From Epinephelus fuscoguttatus (lineage: Eukaryota > Chordata > Actinopteri > Perciformes > Serranidae), in contig NC_064771.1 in NCBI RefSeq assembly GCF_011397635.1, forward strand, positions 14,819,379-14,883,378: DNA of 64,000 bases, written 5' to 3'. Positions 36,201 through 48,351 of the stretch are shown one piece after another. Numbering within the stretch: position 1 is the first letter of the stretch; the number at the start of each line of letters is the position of its first letter. Below the pieces are notes generated by a model, which worked only from the letters and a program-made list of their open reading frames with translations, made no database searches and was not told the DNA's origin. The translations under genes and the position numbers were made by a program.

Positions 36201-39200
36201 ACCCAAATAAACTTGTCGCTTATTGCAGAGGCTTTGATTACAGCGCTCATTAGTCCCTCGATTTGTGAATCTGACCTCGAGCACACAAACATAAAGTTGT
36301 GGCTGCAGGGTTCGCTTTTGCTGAGGAAGAGACATTAAGAGCCAGTTTCCCACTCAGGTTGGTGTTAAAGCAGCAAATTATAATTCTTAACTGATTCACC
36401 ATGTAGATTCACACAGCAGCACAGTCTGTGCTGCAGAGGTGGAGGTGCTGGCGACTGCAAGATGAATATTTAGCAAAGAAAAAAATTATTATGAATAAAT
36501 GTATAAAAAGGCAGTAAAAGTAATTAAATAGAAAAACATTAAGAGAAAGTAAAAAAGGAAATTATGGGGAAAAAAATAAATAAATACATTTCATTTGTAA
36601 TGTATATTTATTTCTGTAATTTCCTGTCATTTCTAGTTGTGTTCTTTTTTCACATTTTATTTTTTATTTTAAATTTTCTTTCTTTTATTTTGTTTTGAAA
36701 TAATATTTAAATTTTTTAGTTATTTTGCTGTAATTTACATTTAGTTTCTTTTTTCTTGAATTATTTTAATTTTTATATATCCTTTTTTGTTAACTAATAT
36801 TTTTAATTATTTCTATAATTTTCCCATAATTTATATTTATTCTACTTTTTCTTTATTTCTTTTTTAAATTTACCTATTTATATTTTTCTTTTACATTTAT
36901 TTGCTATTTATTAGTTATATTTTCCAGTTTCATTCATTTAGTATTTATTATTTTTACTTATCATTTTATTGGTATTTCACATTATAAGTTTTTTTATTAA
37001 TAAATATAATTTTCAACTGTTCATTTAATTTATTTAGGCTCTGTCTACTTTTTCATGAGCCTGACAAAGGGCTGAGCAAAATACAATGCCCTCTTTGTCT
37101 TTGTCACTTGCCAAAAATTATACATACAGTACAGTAAAATACAATCTATCAATCATTTTATTGATCACTTGAACCCATGCTAATTATTAATACGGTCCTA
37201 TGACCCTGCCCACAGTATATGGAGACCATCTCATCGCGCCAGATGGACATGCAGAAGTTCATCGCTGACGGCTGCAGAGAGGCCTTGCTGGAAGAAAAGC
37301 GACGCTTCTGTTTCCTGGCAGACAAACACTGCATGTTCTCCTATCAGACTAGCAACTTCCATGAGAAAGTAAGCGTAAACAGAGTTGTAATCCTGCGCAG
37401 TCAGACCCCTCCATCAATGCACTGTTTAACACCTTACTTTCTTTGGTGTTTCCAGGCCAAAGAGATTCTCTCCATGAGGCTCCCCAGCTGGCAGGAAAAG
37501 TGCAGCGACATCACCAAGGTGCCAGACACGGTGACGACCATGATAGAGGAGCTGTCCAACACTCCAGAACAGTCACCGCTGGTTGAACGCTACAACAGGG
37601 TGAGAATTAGCAGGCGGTTAATGGATTCATGCTGAATGGCATCAGAATGTGCTCTGTGAGATGAGGCAGAATATTATATTTTGAGCTTTATTCACTTATC
37701 TTATACTTTGTGTTGCTTTTCGTCACTAACTTTGATACTCATCTTGATGCTTCAGATAAAAGCTGTGGATAAAAGCATTGCAAGTAGTCCATAAGTAGAG
37801 CAGATAGTATAGAAAATGCTGGCCCTGAAGTGCTTTATCGTGTCTTGTTGCTTTAAGTTTATCTTGCGAAGGTGCTGATGTCTGTTGCAACAGATATAGG
37901 CTGCTCTGTGTAAAGTGACTGCTTTTCATTGTCTGGCTCTCAGCCGTAGGATATCCTGCATGTGCTCTTGTTGTTCTTGTAAAGTCCACTGAATGTTTAT
38001 TTGACTGTGGCTGTTTATTGCTGTGTAGGAGGGAGACATTAAGTTTCAATTACAGTAATGACTTTTTAAAAGTCATTAAGAAGGACTTTACCCTGGTCAT
38101 TCAGAGAAAACGCTTGTTATAGTTTCACTATTGCTGTCTCATATTCTGTCATGTAATGCATCTTCTAATGATACTGTTCTTCATCTCCTCAGAACAACGT
38201 GGAGCCAGGGGTGCCTCCTCCAGCACCGCCACTGAAGGCACAGACCAGTCCGCTAGCCAACATGTTCAACCAAGATCCCAGGTTTCCGTTCACCCCTCCG
38301 TCAGACCACAACTCAGGTACAGCTGGCTCCTCTGAAACACAAACATGAATGTACCTGTCTCCTACAGATTACTTTGGCATCTCTCAGTACTGTAGTGAAC
38401 AAGATTCATCACGCAGCCACATTTCATCACAACAGATCTCGGAACCCATCATCTTTCGGTATCTGGGGAGTTCCAGTGTAGCCACGGGATATCCGGATAT
38501 TGGATATCTGGGCTAAGACTAATTAATTGTAATTAGCAGCTTGAGACGCTATATGCACAGTCATGACGGTCTATAAACTGATATCTGCATATGAAAGCAG
38601 ATAAATCGAAAAAGATAGAATGTTGTCAGATGATAGCTGGTTGATTCTGAGATTGCATTACAACCAGTGCACTCTGCCTTTCCTCACTGACTATTTACCT
38701 GCATGCAACAGAAGCCAGCTCAAACATGATTGGTCAGTACTACTTGGACAACAAAGGACTACAGATGTAAACCAGAACACTTCTTATAATAACGAAATCT
38801 TTTCACGTTGCCTGCAGATTCTGCATTCATATGAGAGATTACATCAAAACTAAACATGTAGCATAGACATCAATCATCATAGAACACTTTTAAGGTGCCA
38901 TTGATTTCCTTTTTTTAAGTTTTGTCAAAATGGTAGCACTGTTGTCTGAGATATTGTGTTGGATTTTTTAAAAAAAAAAATCAGTTTGACATTTTTAAAA
39001 CATGCACGTATATGCCTACTTATATGGCGGGCTAGATAGAAAGAGAAAATCAGTAAAACTCAGTGCAGTAGATATGAAGTTAGCAGCCTTTTAGCTTAGC
39101 TTAGCACAAAGACTTGAAACAGGGGCAAACAGCTAGCCTTTCTTTGTCCGAACGTAGCAAAATCCACACAAGTGTTAAACTACTGCTTTAGATTAATATG

Positions 39201-42200
39201 TTTTTAGATTACCTTTGATTTTAAAGGTATACTATTAAGGAATTGTAGGTTACTGTTTGTAAACACAAGATTTAAACTCAGCCCCTCCCACCTGCTTGTA
39301 CATACACTGCAAGCCATTACTATAGGAATGATACATTTGTTGTACTGGAAAAGCAGATACTTTAGCAAGCTAACTAAGCTAAAAGCTGGCTTCTACCTGT
39401 CCAACAGAAAACAGTCCAACTCTTCTTCACCCTCCATCTTGGAACAAGATTTTTGTCTCGCTATATTTGCGTTTTTTTGCCATTGTGACCCCTTTTCTTA
39501 GCTTCCTCTTGGATACGTGCTGCTTCTGGTCTGGCACCTGGTCACTACCTCTTTAATAAGTCTCAACCACAGCAGTGCACTGTTCTTGGCTCGGGTTATA
39601 TGCACAGAAATATCCCAAACATAGCAAGATAAGAAGAAAATATGTAAATATAGGCAGGGGGCAGAGTCTTTGCAGATAAATACACTGCAACACCATTCGT
39701 GTGGGCCAAAAGTGATGATTGAGAGGGATTACTTTGTATGAGTCAAAAAGATCCTCCATAGCAGGTCTGCATTTAATATATCACATCTCTAATTTCTGGT
39801 AGTTTTTTTTGTTTGTTTGTTTTTTTATTTCCGCCATTTCCAGACCAGGGCAGCCTTGGAGAGGTCAGTCTGTCCCGGTCGACATCCCAGTCGTCCGGTC
39901 TTAATGTCAGCAGGAAGCCCCGAGTAAAGACCATCTTTCCCCACACGGCCGGCAACAACCAAACACTCCTCAGCTTCGACGACGGTGACACCATCACCCT
40001 GCTCCTCCAAGAAGAGAAGGACGGCTGGCTATATGGAGAGCTGGAGAAGACGCAGCAGTATGTTTTTTTTTAACTAGTTGAATATTCAGGGATGTGTTGC
40101 TCCTCAGCTCAGTTTCTGGAAATGTGAATGATTTTTGTTTGTTTTGGTGGTTCTTTGTCTCACGATGAGTCATAGTTTACTCATCTTTTTATTCATCACA
40201 GCATCTGCGGCTTTGAAGGATAAGTCTGGTGATTCTATCCTTTTCTTAGTAACAACAAATCCCCTGAAAAGATATAAACCCACTATGGAATGATCCTACG
40301 CATAAGTATTGCCTGTGTAGCCAAAAGTCTGATAAAGCTTATTCCTCTGTACCAGAGATCACCACTGTTGTCTGACATGTTTCTCCAATACCAAGAACAC
40401 ACCCACTGCAGTTTATTTTGAGTCGATCACACATGCACTGTAGATACTATAAATACTCCTTAATGCACCAAATGTGTATTAATCTGCCAGTAAAAATCCC
40501 TGACAAATGCATTATTAACGCACTTCTGTTTGAATAATGTTTGCAGTGCGCAGCTTTTTAGGAAATTGTGTAGCCTTTTAAAAAGATTGAACTACTCATT
40601 TTTTACCTGCTTTTAAAGATTTATATCTTAAATGGGAACCAATCAGCACAAACAAACAGACTAACAGATTTTTGGTTTTGGTCTTTTCCTAGGATTTGTT
40701 GACAGTAACATAAATTTAAAAAAATCCAATTTAAAGGACTGCTTCACCCCCCCAAATGACCCTTTGTATATCAGTAACTCACTCCATGTTACACTGAATT
40801 CTTTAAGAAATCTTTGGTTTGATGAACTGAAGTAATAAGGGTCCGCATTTAGCAACTGCAAAACTATATTGAAACATCTGCTTACAAACTCTGACACAAC
40901 TCCCCTAGAATGATAAGTTTTCCATTTATCCAGTCATATGCTCAGTGCTTCCCAAACTGACAGCTCTTTTCTACGGGAAACTGAACTAAAAGTGAAACTT
41001 ATCTATGCTCTCTTCAAAGCCAGACTCCATTGACAGAAATGGTAATTTTACCTTGTTGAACACAGGACTGCTGGTCTTCCATTTCTGGGTCAGAAGTTTG
41101 TGTTACTGTGTAACTTGTGAATCTGAACTAACTCTTTTGACAACCAAAGTCACACGATAGCAAACAAGCTAACTGATAGAGGCAGCGGTAGACCAGCAAC
41201 TCCTGTGTTCAGTGAGGTAAAATTACTGTTTTTGTCAATGGAGTCTGGCTTTGAAGAGAGCATAGACAAGTTTCACTTTCAGTTTAGTTCTGTGTCATCT
41301 CACGGCAAGGTAATGTGTTAGGAAGTACTGAGCATACAGCTGGATAAATGAGACTTGGATTATGCTGCATAAGTTGTGAGAGTTTGTAGCAGATGTTTTG
41401 ATATAGTTTTAACGCAGGTACATATGACTTCAATTCACCAAGAATTTTCTCCATTTTTGGATTCTATGTCCACCATGGAGGCATGAGAGAAAAACAAGGT
41501 TTTTATATGCGAATTTAGTGTAGCACGGAGTGAGTCGTTTGGAGGTCGAAGTATTCCTTTAAAAGCTGGATAGGATAGATAGGGTTTGTAAGTCTAACAT
41601 AACTCGTTAGAAAATAATACAAACTCAAAATATGGAATAGGAAGTTCACTGTGAAATGCATCCCAATCTAAATACGACCTTTGCCACACCTAAACTTTCA
41701 TTCCAACAAATATGCAGCAGCACATTTTTCACATAACTCAGGTTAGCAGTACTCGTTTTATTGCTTTGTGTTTGTTATGATTTCTCTGAGCTAATGCATC
41801 ATGCTTAGAAACACAGAGTATGTCAGGTATGTTCCAAATGACAGTCGTAAAGCGCTCTCTCTCTTTCTCTCTCTGTCTCTCCCTCTCTCTGTCTCTCTTG
41901 CCCTGCCCATCAACACCACACACACGCATGCAAAACATCCACACAAACAAGAGACATCTGGTCTTTTATATATCCCTCAGCGATGATGCTTAATTTATCT
42001 TCACCCTGGCACACGATGATGATGAGTGAATGAAATGAATACGTCAACTATAAAAGCAATTCAGATGAAACCACACCTTTGTGCAGCAGCTGTGACACAT
42101 GTGTAACACATTGGGCACCTGTTAGCTTTATGTGTTCAAATGATAAGCTCAGAAAATGTTTATGTACAATAAGTCATGTTTGTATATGTAGCTATAGCGG

Positions 42201-45200
42201 CACAGATCCATAAAGTAGCCCCTGAGTTGCCTGTGTAATTACAGCCATCTTCAACTCCTCGCTAGATCAATTAGGACTCATATTGCAGGCGAAAGGATTA
42301 CGGAGTGCTTACAGAGCTTGTGTCGACTATTTTTTTTCATTCCCACTTTAAAACAAATTAACGCAAGCCTTATCTTCTTTCTGTGTGTGCGTGTTGTTAA
42401 GTGGCTTTTTGAATTGAAGAGGTTTTAATGCAGTCAGTGGCGGTTTGTCAAGATGAGGACATGTTGGGATAAATCACATTACATTCTGTTTCTTAGCAAC
42501 AAATCCAGTGCATTGGTCTGATAAGCCATATTTTTCTCCAGACGTGACTTGGAGACAGCTTCGGAGACTTAGTGAACAAAATCTGTCTGTCTGTCATAGA
42601 TGCATCTGATTCAAGTGTGTTGTCTGTAGCAGCAATTTTCAACTATTTTAACTCAGGAACCCTTAAAAAGCAGATGTCCTTGCAGTTTCTTGTGTGCACA
42701 CAGGACTGTGAGTCAGTTTTCCTGCTTTGGCTTTTTTATATGACTGTTTTTTATATAACAAGGAATAAATATTGAAAGTCCTGCAAGTAAGCATAACCCT
42801 ACTTCTAGTGGAACTAATTCTTAGACATATTACATCAACATGTGACCTACCCAGGCTGAGATATACTGATATGCAGCACATCATCTGATACTCTGAAGAA
42901 ATGTATTATTTGGGTTATCTAGATATGAAACTTACCTGCCTGGGTTCATTCTACTGTAACTGTGCAGGTTGCTCAAACCACCACAATCTGCCACATTGTG
43001 GCAATTTTTACTTGTTGGTCCCATTTTTGTAAATGTTTGGTTGAGATATTGTCTGGAATAGTTTGACATTTAAGAAAATACTCCTAGAACTATTCGCTCT
43101 CTTGCCAAATTATATGTAAAAATGAAGCTAATGCAGCTAGCTTAGCATAAAGACAGGAGACGGCACAACAGCCAGCCTGGCTCTTAGTTAAATCCATACA
43201 CAAAATAATGTTCAAAAACTAAAAGCTGATAGACTCCAGGAATTGACTGTACCCCACTAAGAAAGAATATGGAAAATAATAATCATAAAGTGTTGTTTTT
43301 ACATATCAGTTTTTCTACAGAGTAAAAAACTAGATGTAAAGGCAAACGTTTTCCCCTTGTTTCCAATCTTTGTGCTAAGCTAAGCTAACTGACTGCCAGC
43401 AGCAACACCATGAGAGTGGTATCTATCATCTCTTAGAACTCTGGGAAAGAAAGTTAATACATGTATTTCCCTAAAAAAAATTGAACCACATCTTTAATAA
43501 GTAGGCTTTTTGTAATGGTATTGTGTAATTGTTAGCATTTGTAGCTAACATAGAAATAGAGATCAAAAGACAATAACTGTTACTTTTATCACTAAAACCT
43601 CTTAACTATAAGCATGCCAAGACTTTGCTGAGGATGTAGACATGTTATTGTTTGGGTCAAGTAAAAAAAAAACTGACTGAGAAATGACAATTTCAAAAGT
43701 CTTCACATTTGCATTTTTGCACAAGACTTGATGGTGATATAACATTGCAGCCAGGGTGGTTTTGAAGGGATCTTGTGTTGCTTTCGTTCAGAAAATTCAA
43801 AAACTGTAAGTCCTATTGCTTAAATGGGCACATCATCTGAAACAAGACAAAAATATCTAGTACTGTAATAAAGTTTTGATGCATAAATTGTGTATGAAGA
43901 GTGAAAATTGTGCGAGATAGAGCAAGTTTTAGAGACATTTTTTTAGAAGATTTTACAGCTTCTCCCCACTCATGCTGTGATGTCATCTGGTCTAGCTTCT
44001 GAACATTGTCTCTCTCATAGTTCATACTGTCTGTATGTTATGGACTCCAAGAGCATCTAATGGGTATCAAAGTAATCAATGACCAATAAAGATTTTATGA
44101 CTGTTTATATAAAACTGTTTTATGATGTTTCTGATATTTATGTGCTTGTCCTCCTTATCAGGCGGGGCTGGTTTCCCTCATCTTACTGCAGACCATATAC
44201 TGAGACAGTGACATCAAATAGGTAAGACAACATCACATCATGCTGGGAAGTGAATCGATGATTTGATTTACAACTGATATTCGATTGCTGACCCTTTGTG
44301 TCATATGCATTACCAGCAATCTGGGCACACCGGTGCGTAGCCTGAGCGTGGCCAGTCTGCCAGAGCAGGATGAAGAGGAGCCGGTGTTGCTGCCGCCGCC
44401 AGACTACAGCGATGATGCTCCCTCTGGCCAAGTGGTCCCTTCAGCGCCCTCGCCACAGAACACAGTCAGTACCAGCCTCTGACTAAGAATGCACTGATCA
44501 CATGTTGTCTATTGAGTTTGTTAAATCAGTACATGTTTTTTGTGTGTGGATATGATTAACTTGATGTTATTTATCCTTTAATCCATCATTTGTCACTCGA
44601 TTAAATGAGAATGCTATTTTTTTTAGTTCTCGGAAGTTACTATTGCCTGATACAACTTGTTACACTCCATTTCTATCTTCAGTCTGACATTGCGTCCACT
44701 TAGACTCCACAGCAGACGTATCTACCTGAATCTAACATTGTTTCAATTCCACACTACTGTGTAGACATGCAACATAAGCAGCATGTTTTGCTGGGCTTGT
44801 AAGAGTAAAACAGAGCGAAGTAATACAAACTATGGTGTCCGGCGCTATAGAGAAGGCGTGCCGATATAGAACAGTCTTGATAGCAGCATCTATAGCGCTT
44901 GCCATTGTTGTCATTGGTTCTGATGTGCTGCTTGACACAGCATTAGTCCTGCCTGTGACACTGATTTCAATCAAGAAATGGCTGTTTCATGTCACTATGC
45001 CAGACGATAAGATGCAATTTTAAAAAGTTGCGTTATCACGTATGTTGCTTTGAAAACAGAATTGTCTTCCAATATATTTTAGAACAATGACACACAATAA
45101 TACATACCTGCTGAAAGAACAGACCAAATGTAGCACCAGGTGACAGACAGACATTTAGCAGCTAATTCGTTAGTTAGCTGCATAGGTGGAGCCCAAAAAC

Positions 45201-48062
45201 AGAGACAAATGGAGAACAAATATTGGAATAACATTCACCGGGTTGCCAGAATAGTACTCCAGATAAATGCTGTGCTATAAATGTTGTTTCATGGCTGCAG
45301 ATATGTAACCAGGCAACTTTTTGCTAACAGGTTTTTAGCTCCGGTTATGTGGCTAACAGTCAAAGACTGTGGTTGACATGTTTATGAAGTGTGCCACATC
45401 ACATCTTCTGACGTGTCCTGTTAGGATCTCTTTATTGCCATGTCTAATTCATTACAGACACCACCACAAAATGCCATCACACACTTTTAGTTTGATTAAT
45501 CGTGTCTTATCAACACCTCCTTGCTGCACAGTCATCGCCTCCACGCCCTCATGACAGAGCGCAGCCAGAAACACACCTCAATTCCTCCAACCAGTTCAAG
45601 GAAATATGCTATATTTAACTAGATGGCATTTCCCCATAAGGATGTGCAAGCCGCAACTGATCCTTAACTACTTTATTACGAGAAAAGGGAAAACTGTGTA
45701 ACAGACCAGAGTGCTGTTTGCTCAGGTTTTCTTTAAAGATATCTGAAAAATGCTCCCAGCCAGGTTTGCCAGGTCTCTTTCGGGGATGGAGAGATTAGAG
45801 GAGAGGTAGAGAGTTACATAAAGGACAAGAGGGTACAGGCACAATTTCATTGTGTGTGTCAGCTGATTGAGAATGAACTAGTAGCTGTCCAGCCAGCAGA
45901 CAAGCCCAGGCACACTTCTTTCTCCCTCATCATCACCTTCCTTGCTGCTCTGTCTGTACAGTACTCTTTGTCCTTTGTATCTGCTGCCTCAGGGCTTTAC
46001 CATGGCATAAACCACAGTGAGGGATGTACCTCCCCAAAATTAGGAATCCCAGAGCTTTTCTTTTTTCTTCTTCTTCTCATATTCTTATTTTCTTATTTTA
46101 TTTGTGATATTTTTGGAAAACGTAGCCCAGCTTGGACAAAAACTTTAATATTGCCACATACAGGAAGTCCTTGCTATGCCTTTTGGTGATTTGTTCAGAG
46201 GGCTGATGGCTGACTGTGCTCTTTTGGTTTGTTATTGTGACTGTGGGGCAAAGGTGGACCTTGGCTTCTTTGCCATGGGGAGTTTTGTTCCCTGAGTTTG
46301 GCCTCTCAGGCAGCATTCAAATCACGTCTTCGTAATCCTAAAAAGTTTTTGTACGCTGGACACAGGTGTTTAACAGGCTGTGGAAGGGACCCTAAATTGA
46401 GGTGCCTCAGTTTCAGTGATTTGCTTAGGTGCTGTAGTTACAGTATGCAACTTCCTGTCAGCACTTAAGAATCAACTTTATGGTGGTGCCTTGAACACCG
46501 TGTTTTGTTACGCAAGTGCACTGCTTTTTAGTTTGGTGTAATTCAGTTCAATGCAAAGGGCTTTACTGGCATTGGAAATGTTTATTTATATTGCCAAAGT
46601 AAGTGTGAGAATAAGTAAAAGATTTACTGGGCATTTATTGATATGCATGTTGCTGCTGGTTGGGTAACACCTCTGACACACCCACCAAACAAGAGAAAAC
46701 GTATCTCAAAGCCTGTGGCACACTGTTTAACACAATGTCAAACCTCTTGCAGTAAGAGTTGATTTAAGATTTTATTTTTGAAAATATTGCTTTATTTATT
46801 ACAGATTTTGCCAACATATTTTTGGCAATTTGACGTGACAAATCTGTCCCTGAGGATTAAGCAAGGATTTTGACCAATGTTTTAAGCCAGAAAATCAACA
46901 AACTCAAATTAAATTATTGTTATGTTTATAATTTATTCCAAAAAAAAAAAAAAAAAATGTAAGAGTTTGTTCAGTATGCAGCCATTGGAGGAGGTGCTTC
47001 CTGAAAGACTGAGCTCAGGGAATAAAAGCCTGTTGGGTGCTCCATGTTCTGTGACTCCTGGATGTTGTCTGCTCTCTAATGGACGAGCAGGGTAATACAT
47101 GTTTTCCTGCACTTAGTAATCAATGTAATGACGGCCATACCTATAAGCTTAATATTAGAGGTAATTTATAAAGATTTGCATCTGAAAAATAGAATAAAAT
47201 CTATTCAGTAAGTTCCTTCTCTTTATCAGCCCCTACACACTGAATTAATGAGTGATAAAGTCTTAATTTAAATGCACGTTCTGATCTGATCCTAAACTAC
47301 AAACTCAAGGGTTAATATTAAGTTCCTCTGACATATTTATTAACCGCTGTAGCACTCCTATAAACTTTCTTTACAGCATTTTAGAGCAAATATGTGCTAA
47401 AGGAGCCTTCAGGGCATTTATGTTCTCTAAACTTTATTGTCCCCATGCCTCCTTAGCTCTGTGCAGGTGATAAGATTATCATCCTCCTTAAGTAAGAGAA
47501 AGAGGAACGTGTCTCTCTCCAGCCTTTCTAGATTGTCCAGATTCCAGACTCTCTGAGGTCTGAGGTTGCAGCTTATGTATACATGTCAAGGCTCCGCTGC
47601 GCTGACTGGGAAGGAGGGAGGCGGGGGGACAACTGTTGATGAGAAATCTTAACAAACCAGTCTGACAACACTGACTTTCTTCACAGCTGGATGGAGGGTG
47701 TGGATTTGTGGTGACTGTGGTGGTGTGTGTGTTTAATGTTGTGTGTTTATTCTCGTTGTCTGCTGGATCTTGAAGGGTCTTTTCTTCTGTTTTTGACAAC
47801 AGGTTTCTTTAGTCAATGGGACTGCAAAGGCTCCCTTTTTAGGGTGAGTGACCTAACACAACTAACAAAGACTCACTGAGTTTCACAGATGTGTATTATT
47901 AAATAAACTTTGATTGATGACAACACGAGGATGGACTCGAAGGCATTTTACCAGCGTTATGATTTTTTTCTCTCATTTTCTTCCTGCAGAGGAGGGAATC
48001 CATTTGCGACGGTCAAGCTGAGACCGACTGTCACGAATGACAGATCAGCGCCAGTCATCTAA
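15787..48062 (+). CDS. baiap2l1: BAIAP2L1 (IRTKS), I-BAR and SH3 actin regulator, 479 aa
   Basis: Fourteen coding exons: 15787-15837, 17230-17305, 17446-17532, 30839-30900, 32663-32734, 32941-33075, 37216-37368, 37456-37599, 38193-38316, 39844-40057, 44162-44221, 44317-44464, 47803-47843 and 47990-48062. All are GT-AG with matching phases (1440 nt). The protein opens [19 protein letters not shown], closely matching human IRTKS. Residues 1 to about 235 are the I-BAR (IMD) domain, which binds and bends PIP2-rich membrane outward; [20 protein letters not shown] is its conserved late segment. A proline-rich linker follows. The SH3 domain spans about 328-385, with [10 protein letters not shown] and RGWFPSSY split over exons 10 and 11. 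PPPDY lies at exon 12. The end, [20 protein letters not shown], is the conserved C-terminal WH2-like motif. The protein links plasma membrane to actin in microvilli and protrusions. Intron 3 is 13.3 kb. Confidence 0.96.
17685..18918. mobile_element. Foldback element with long degenerate inverted ends
   Basis: The left end (17685-17900: AAAGTTTGACATTTTTGAAA, then TTCACTTTCTTGC and GCTAGCTTAGCTTAG) is mirrored in reverse complement at 18785-18918 (GCTAAGCTTAGCTAA, then AAGAAAGTAAATAAGTGTA and CCCAAAATGTC). The interior has no transposase. It contains a block (18352-18432) shared with 41177-41255 and a perfect hairpin at 18638-18731. Other copies or pieces of the family are at 29460-29660, 39055-39200 and 43060-43496. 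Superfamily not determined. Confidence 0.6.
18638..18731. repeat. Perfect 25-bp inverted repeat (hairpin)
   Basis: Arms at 18638-18662 and 18707-18731 are exact reverse complements (CTATTTCTTGGCCAGGAGCA plus GTGAC), with a 44-nt loop that also has a short GTCTT/GAAGAC pair. It lies inside the larger foldback element. Confidence 0.9.
21608..22012. repeat. Minisatellite, about 45-60 bp units
   Basis: Degenerate tandem units built on GTAACCAGTAGCTAATGGTG and GCTAATGTTAGCTAACGTAT followed by a GCTGT-like spacer. I count roughly seven or eight units; the last two are nearly identical and the early ones are diverged. Confidence 0.8.
22695..22770 (-). repeat. tRNA-Glu-like sequence (SINE head or tRNA pseudogene)
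   Basis: On the minus strand, an A-box-like TAGTCCAGTGG is followed by a segment with CCTCTCA where tRNA-Glu has its CTC anticodon loop, then a B-box-like GGTTTAATTCC. The acceptor stem does not pair well and the B box has lost the invariant CG, so a working tRNA is unlikely. Confidence 0.5.
27267..27297. repeat. (CA)n microsatellite
   Basis: A pure CA run of about 15 units in BAIAP2L1 intron 3. Confidence 0.95.
29460..29660. repeat. Half copy of the GCTTAGCTTAGC foldback family
   Basis: Shows the family's left-end landmarks in order: GAGAAATACACTTATTAAGT, TCTTGCCGGGAGTTAGATGA, the AGCTTAGC run, then GGGGGAAACAGCTAGCC. I could not find a matching right end nearby. Confidence 0.6.
30140..30190. 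repeat. Dispersed repeat fragment (TACTTTATTAATCCC type)
   Basis: GAAGAAGAAGGAGATGTACT leading into TTTATTAATCCCAGAGGGGA is a short piece I recognise as part of a very common fish interspersed repeat. Family name uncertain. Confidence 0.45.
31440..31800. repeat. Possible unclassified dispersed repeat in BAIAP2L1 intron 4
   Basis: Phrases such as GTTGGACTCTAATATCGGAC, GTTGGATG-like units and CGTCAAATTGACATC recur in slightly varied form, as in a fish repeat built of related short units. Boundaries are uncertain. Confidence 0.3.
33076..37215. other. BAIAP2L1 intron 6, 4.1 kb
   Basis: No gene supported. It contains a possible inverted-end element (about 34079-34846) and a strongly T-rich, low-complexity tract of TTTAT/TTATTT words at about 36475-37040. 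Confidence 0.5.
34079..34846. mobile_element. Possible MITE with short inverted ends
   Basis: The left end AAGGTTGGGTACCATTC and the right end, read inward, TTGGGGTTGGACACCAACTC are similar, and GGTACC/GGTACTT-rich sequence sits just inside both. No clear target duplication or ORF. Confidence 0.35.
39055..39200. repeat. Fragment of the GCTTAGCTTAGC foldback family
   Basis: TTTTAGCTTAGCTTAGCACA and AACAGGGGCAAACAGCTAGC match the landmark words of the copies at 17.7, 29.5 and 43.1 kb. It lies in BAIAP2L1 intron 9. Confidence 0.6.
40731..41562. mobile_element. TTAA-flanked MITE in BAIAP2L1 intron 10
   Basis: The ends are TTAAAGGACTGCTTCACC and, read inward from the right, TTAAAGGAATACTTCGACC. 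Internal arms near 40930-41080 and 41177-41340 are also inverted copies of each other (CAATGGAGTCTGGCTTTGAA and its complement). There is no transposase. TTAA at both borders would fit a piggyBac-type target site, but this rests on four bases. Confidence 0.65.
43060..43496. mobile_element. Short complete copy of the GCTTAGCTTAGC foldback family
   Basis: Both inverted ends are present: 43060-43200 (TTCGCTCTCTTGCC, then GCAGCTAGCTTAGCATAAAG) and, in reverse, 43360-43496 (TTGTGCTAAGCTAAGCTAAC, then GGGAAAGAAAGTTAATACAT). No coding capacity. Confidence 0.65.
44465..47802. other. BAIAP2L1 intron 12, 3.3 kb
   Basis: No gene supported. It holds an A17-type run (about 46940-46957) and repeat-like, slightly GC-richer DNA at 44760-45340 with the short palindromic words GCGCTATAG and CTATAGCGC. 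ORFs of 80 and 63 aa on opposite strands there overlap and are not convincing. Confidence 0.45.
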
Positions 48063-48351
48063 CACACCAGATAAGGATTTTCACCGCTGTCATGCCTTCA
48101 GGGGAATCATGCAACTTGGGACCCCCTGCTACACACTGAATATCACCCCAACCTGACATCTCACCAGCCTGCATGCTAGTCTCTCTCAGTACCAGTCTGC
48201 TCTATCAAAGGGATCCATTGTTTCTTGGCACAAGTGTGTTTGACTGTGCCGGTGTGTGTTTTACATTAGCAACAGGGAATACACTGCATAATCAACACAT
48301 GGAGAAGCGTGCGTTCTGAAAAGTTTCGTAGTACAAAGACAATAATTAATG

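Noticed and set aside
44732-45023. Overlapping ORFs of 80 and 63 aa on opposite strands in BAIAP2L1 intron 12
   Set aside because: No recognisable family or splice context; the region looks repeat-derived.
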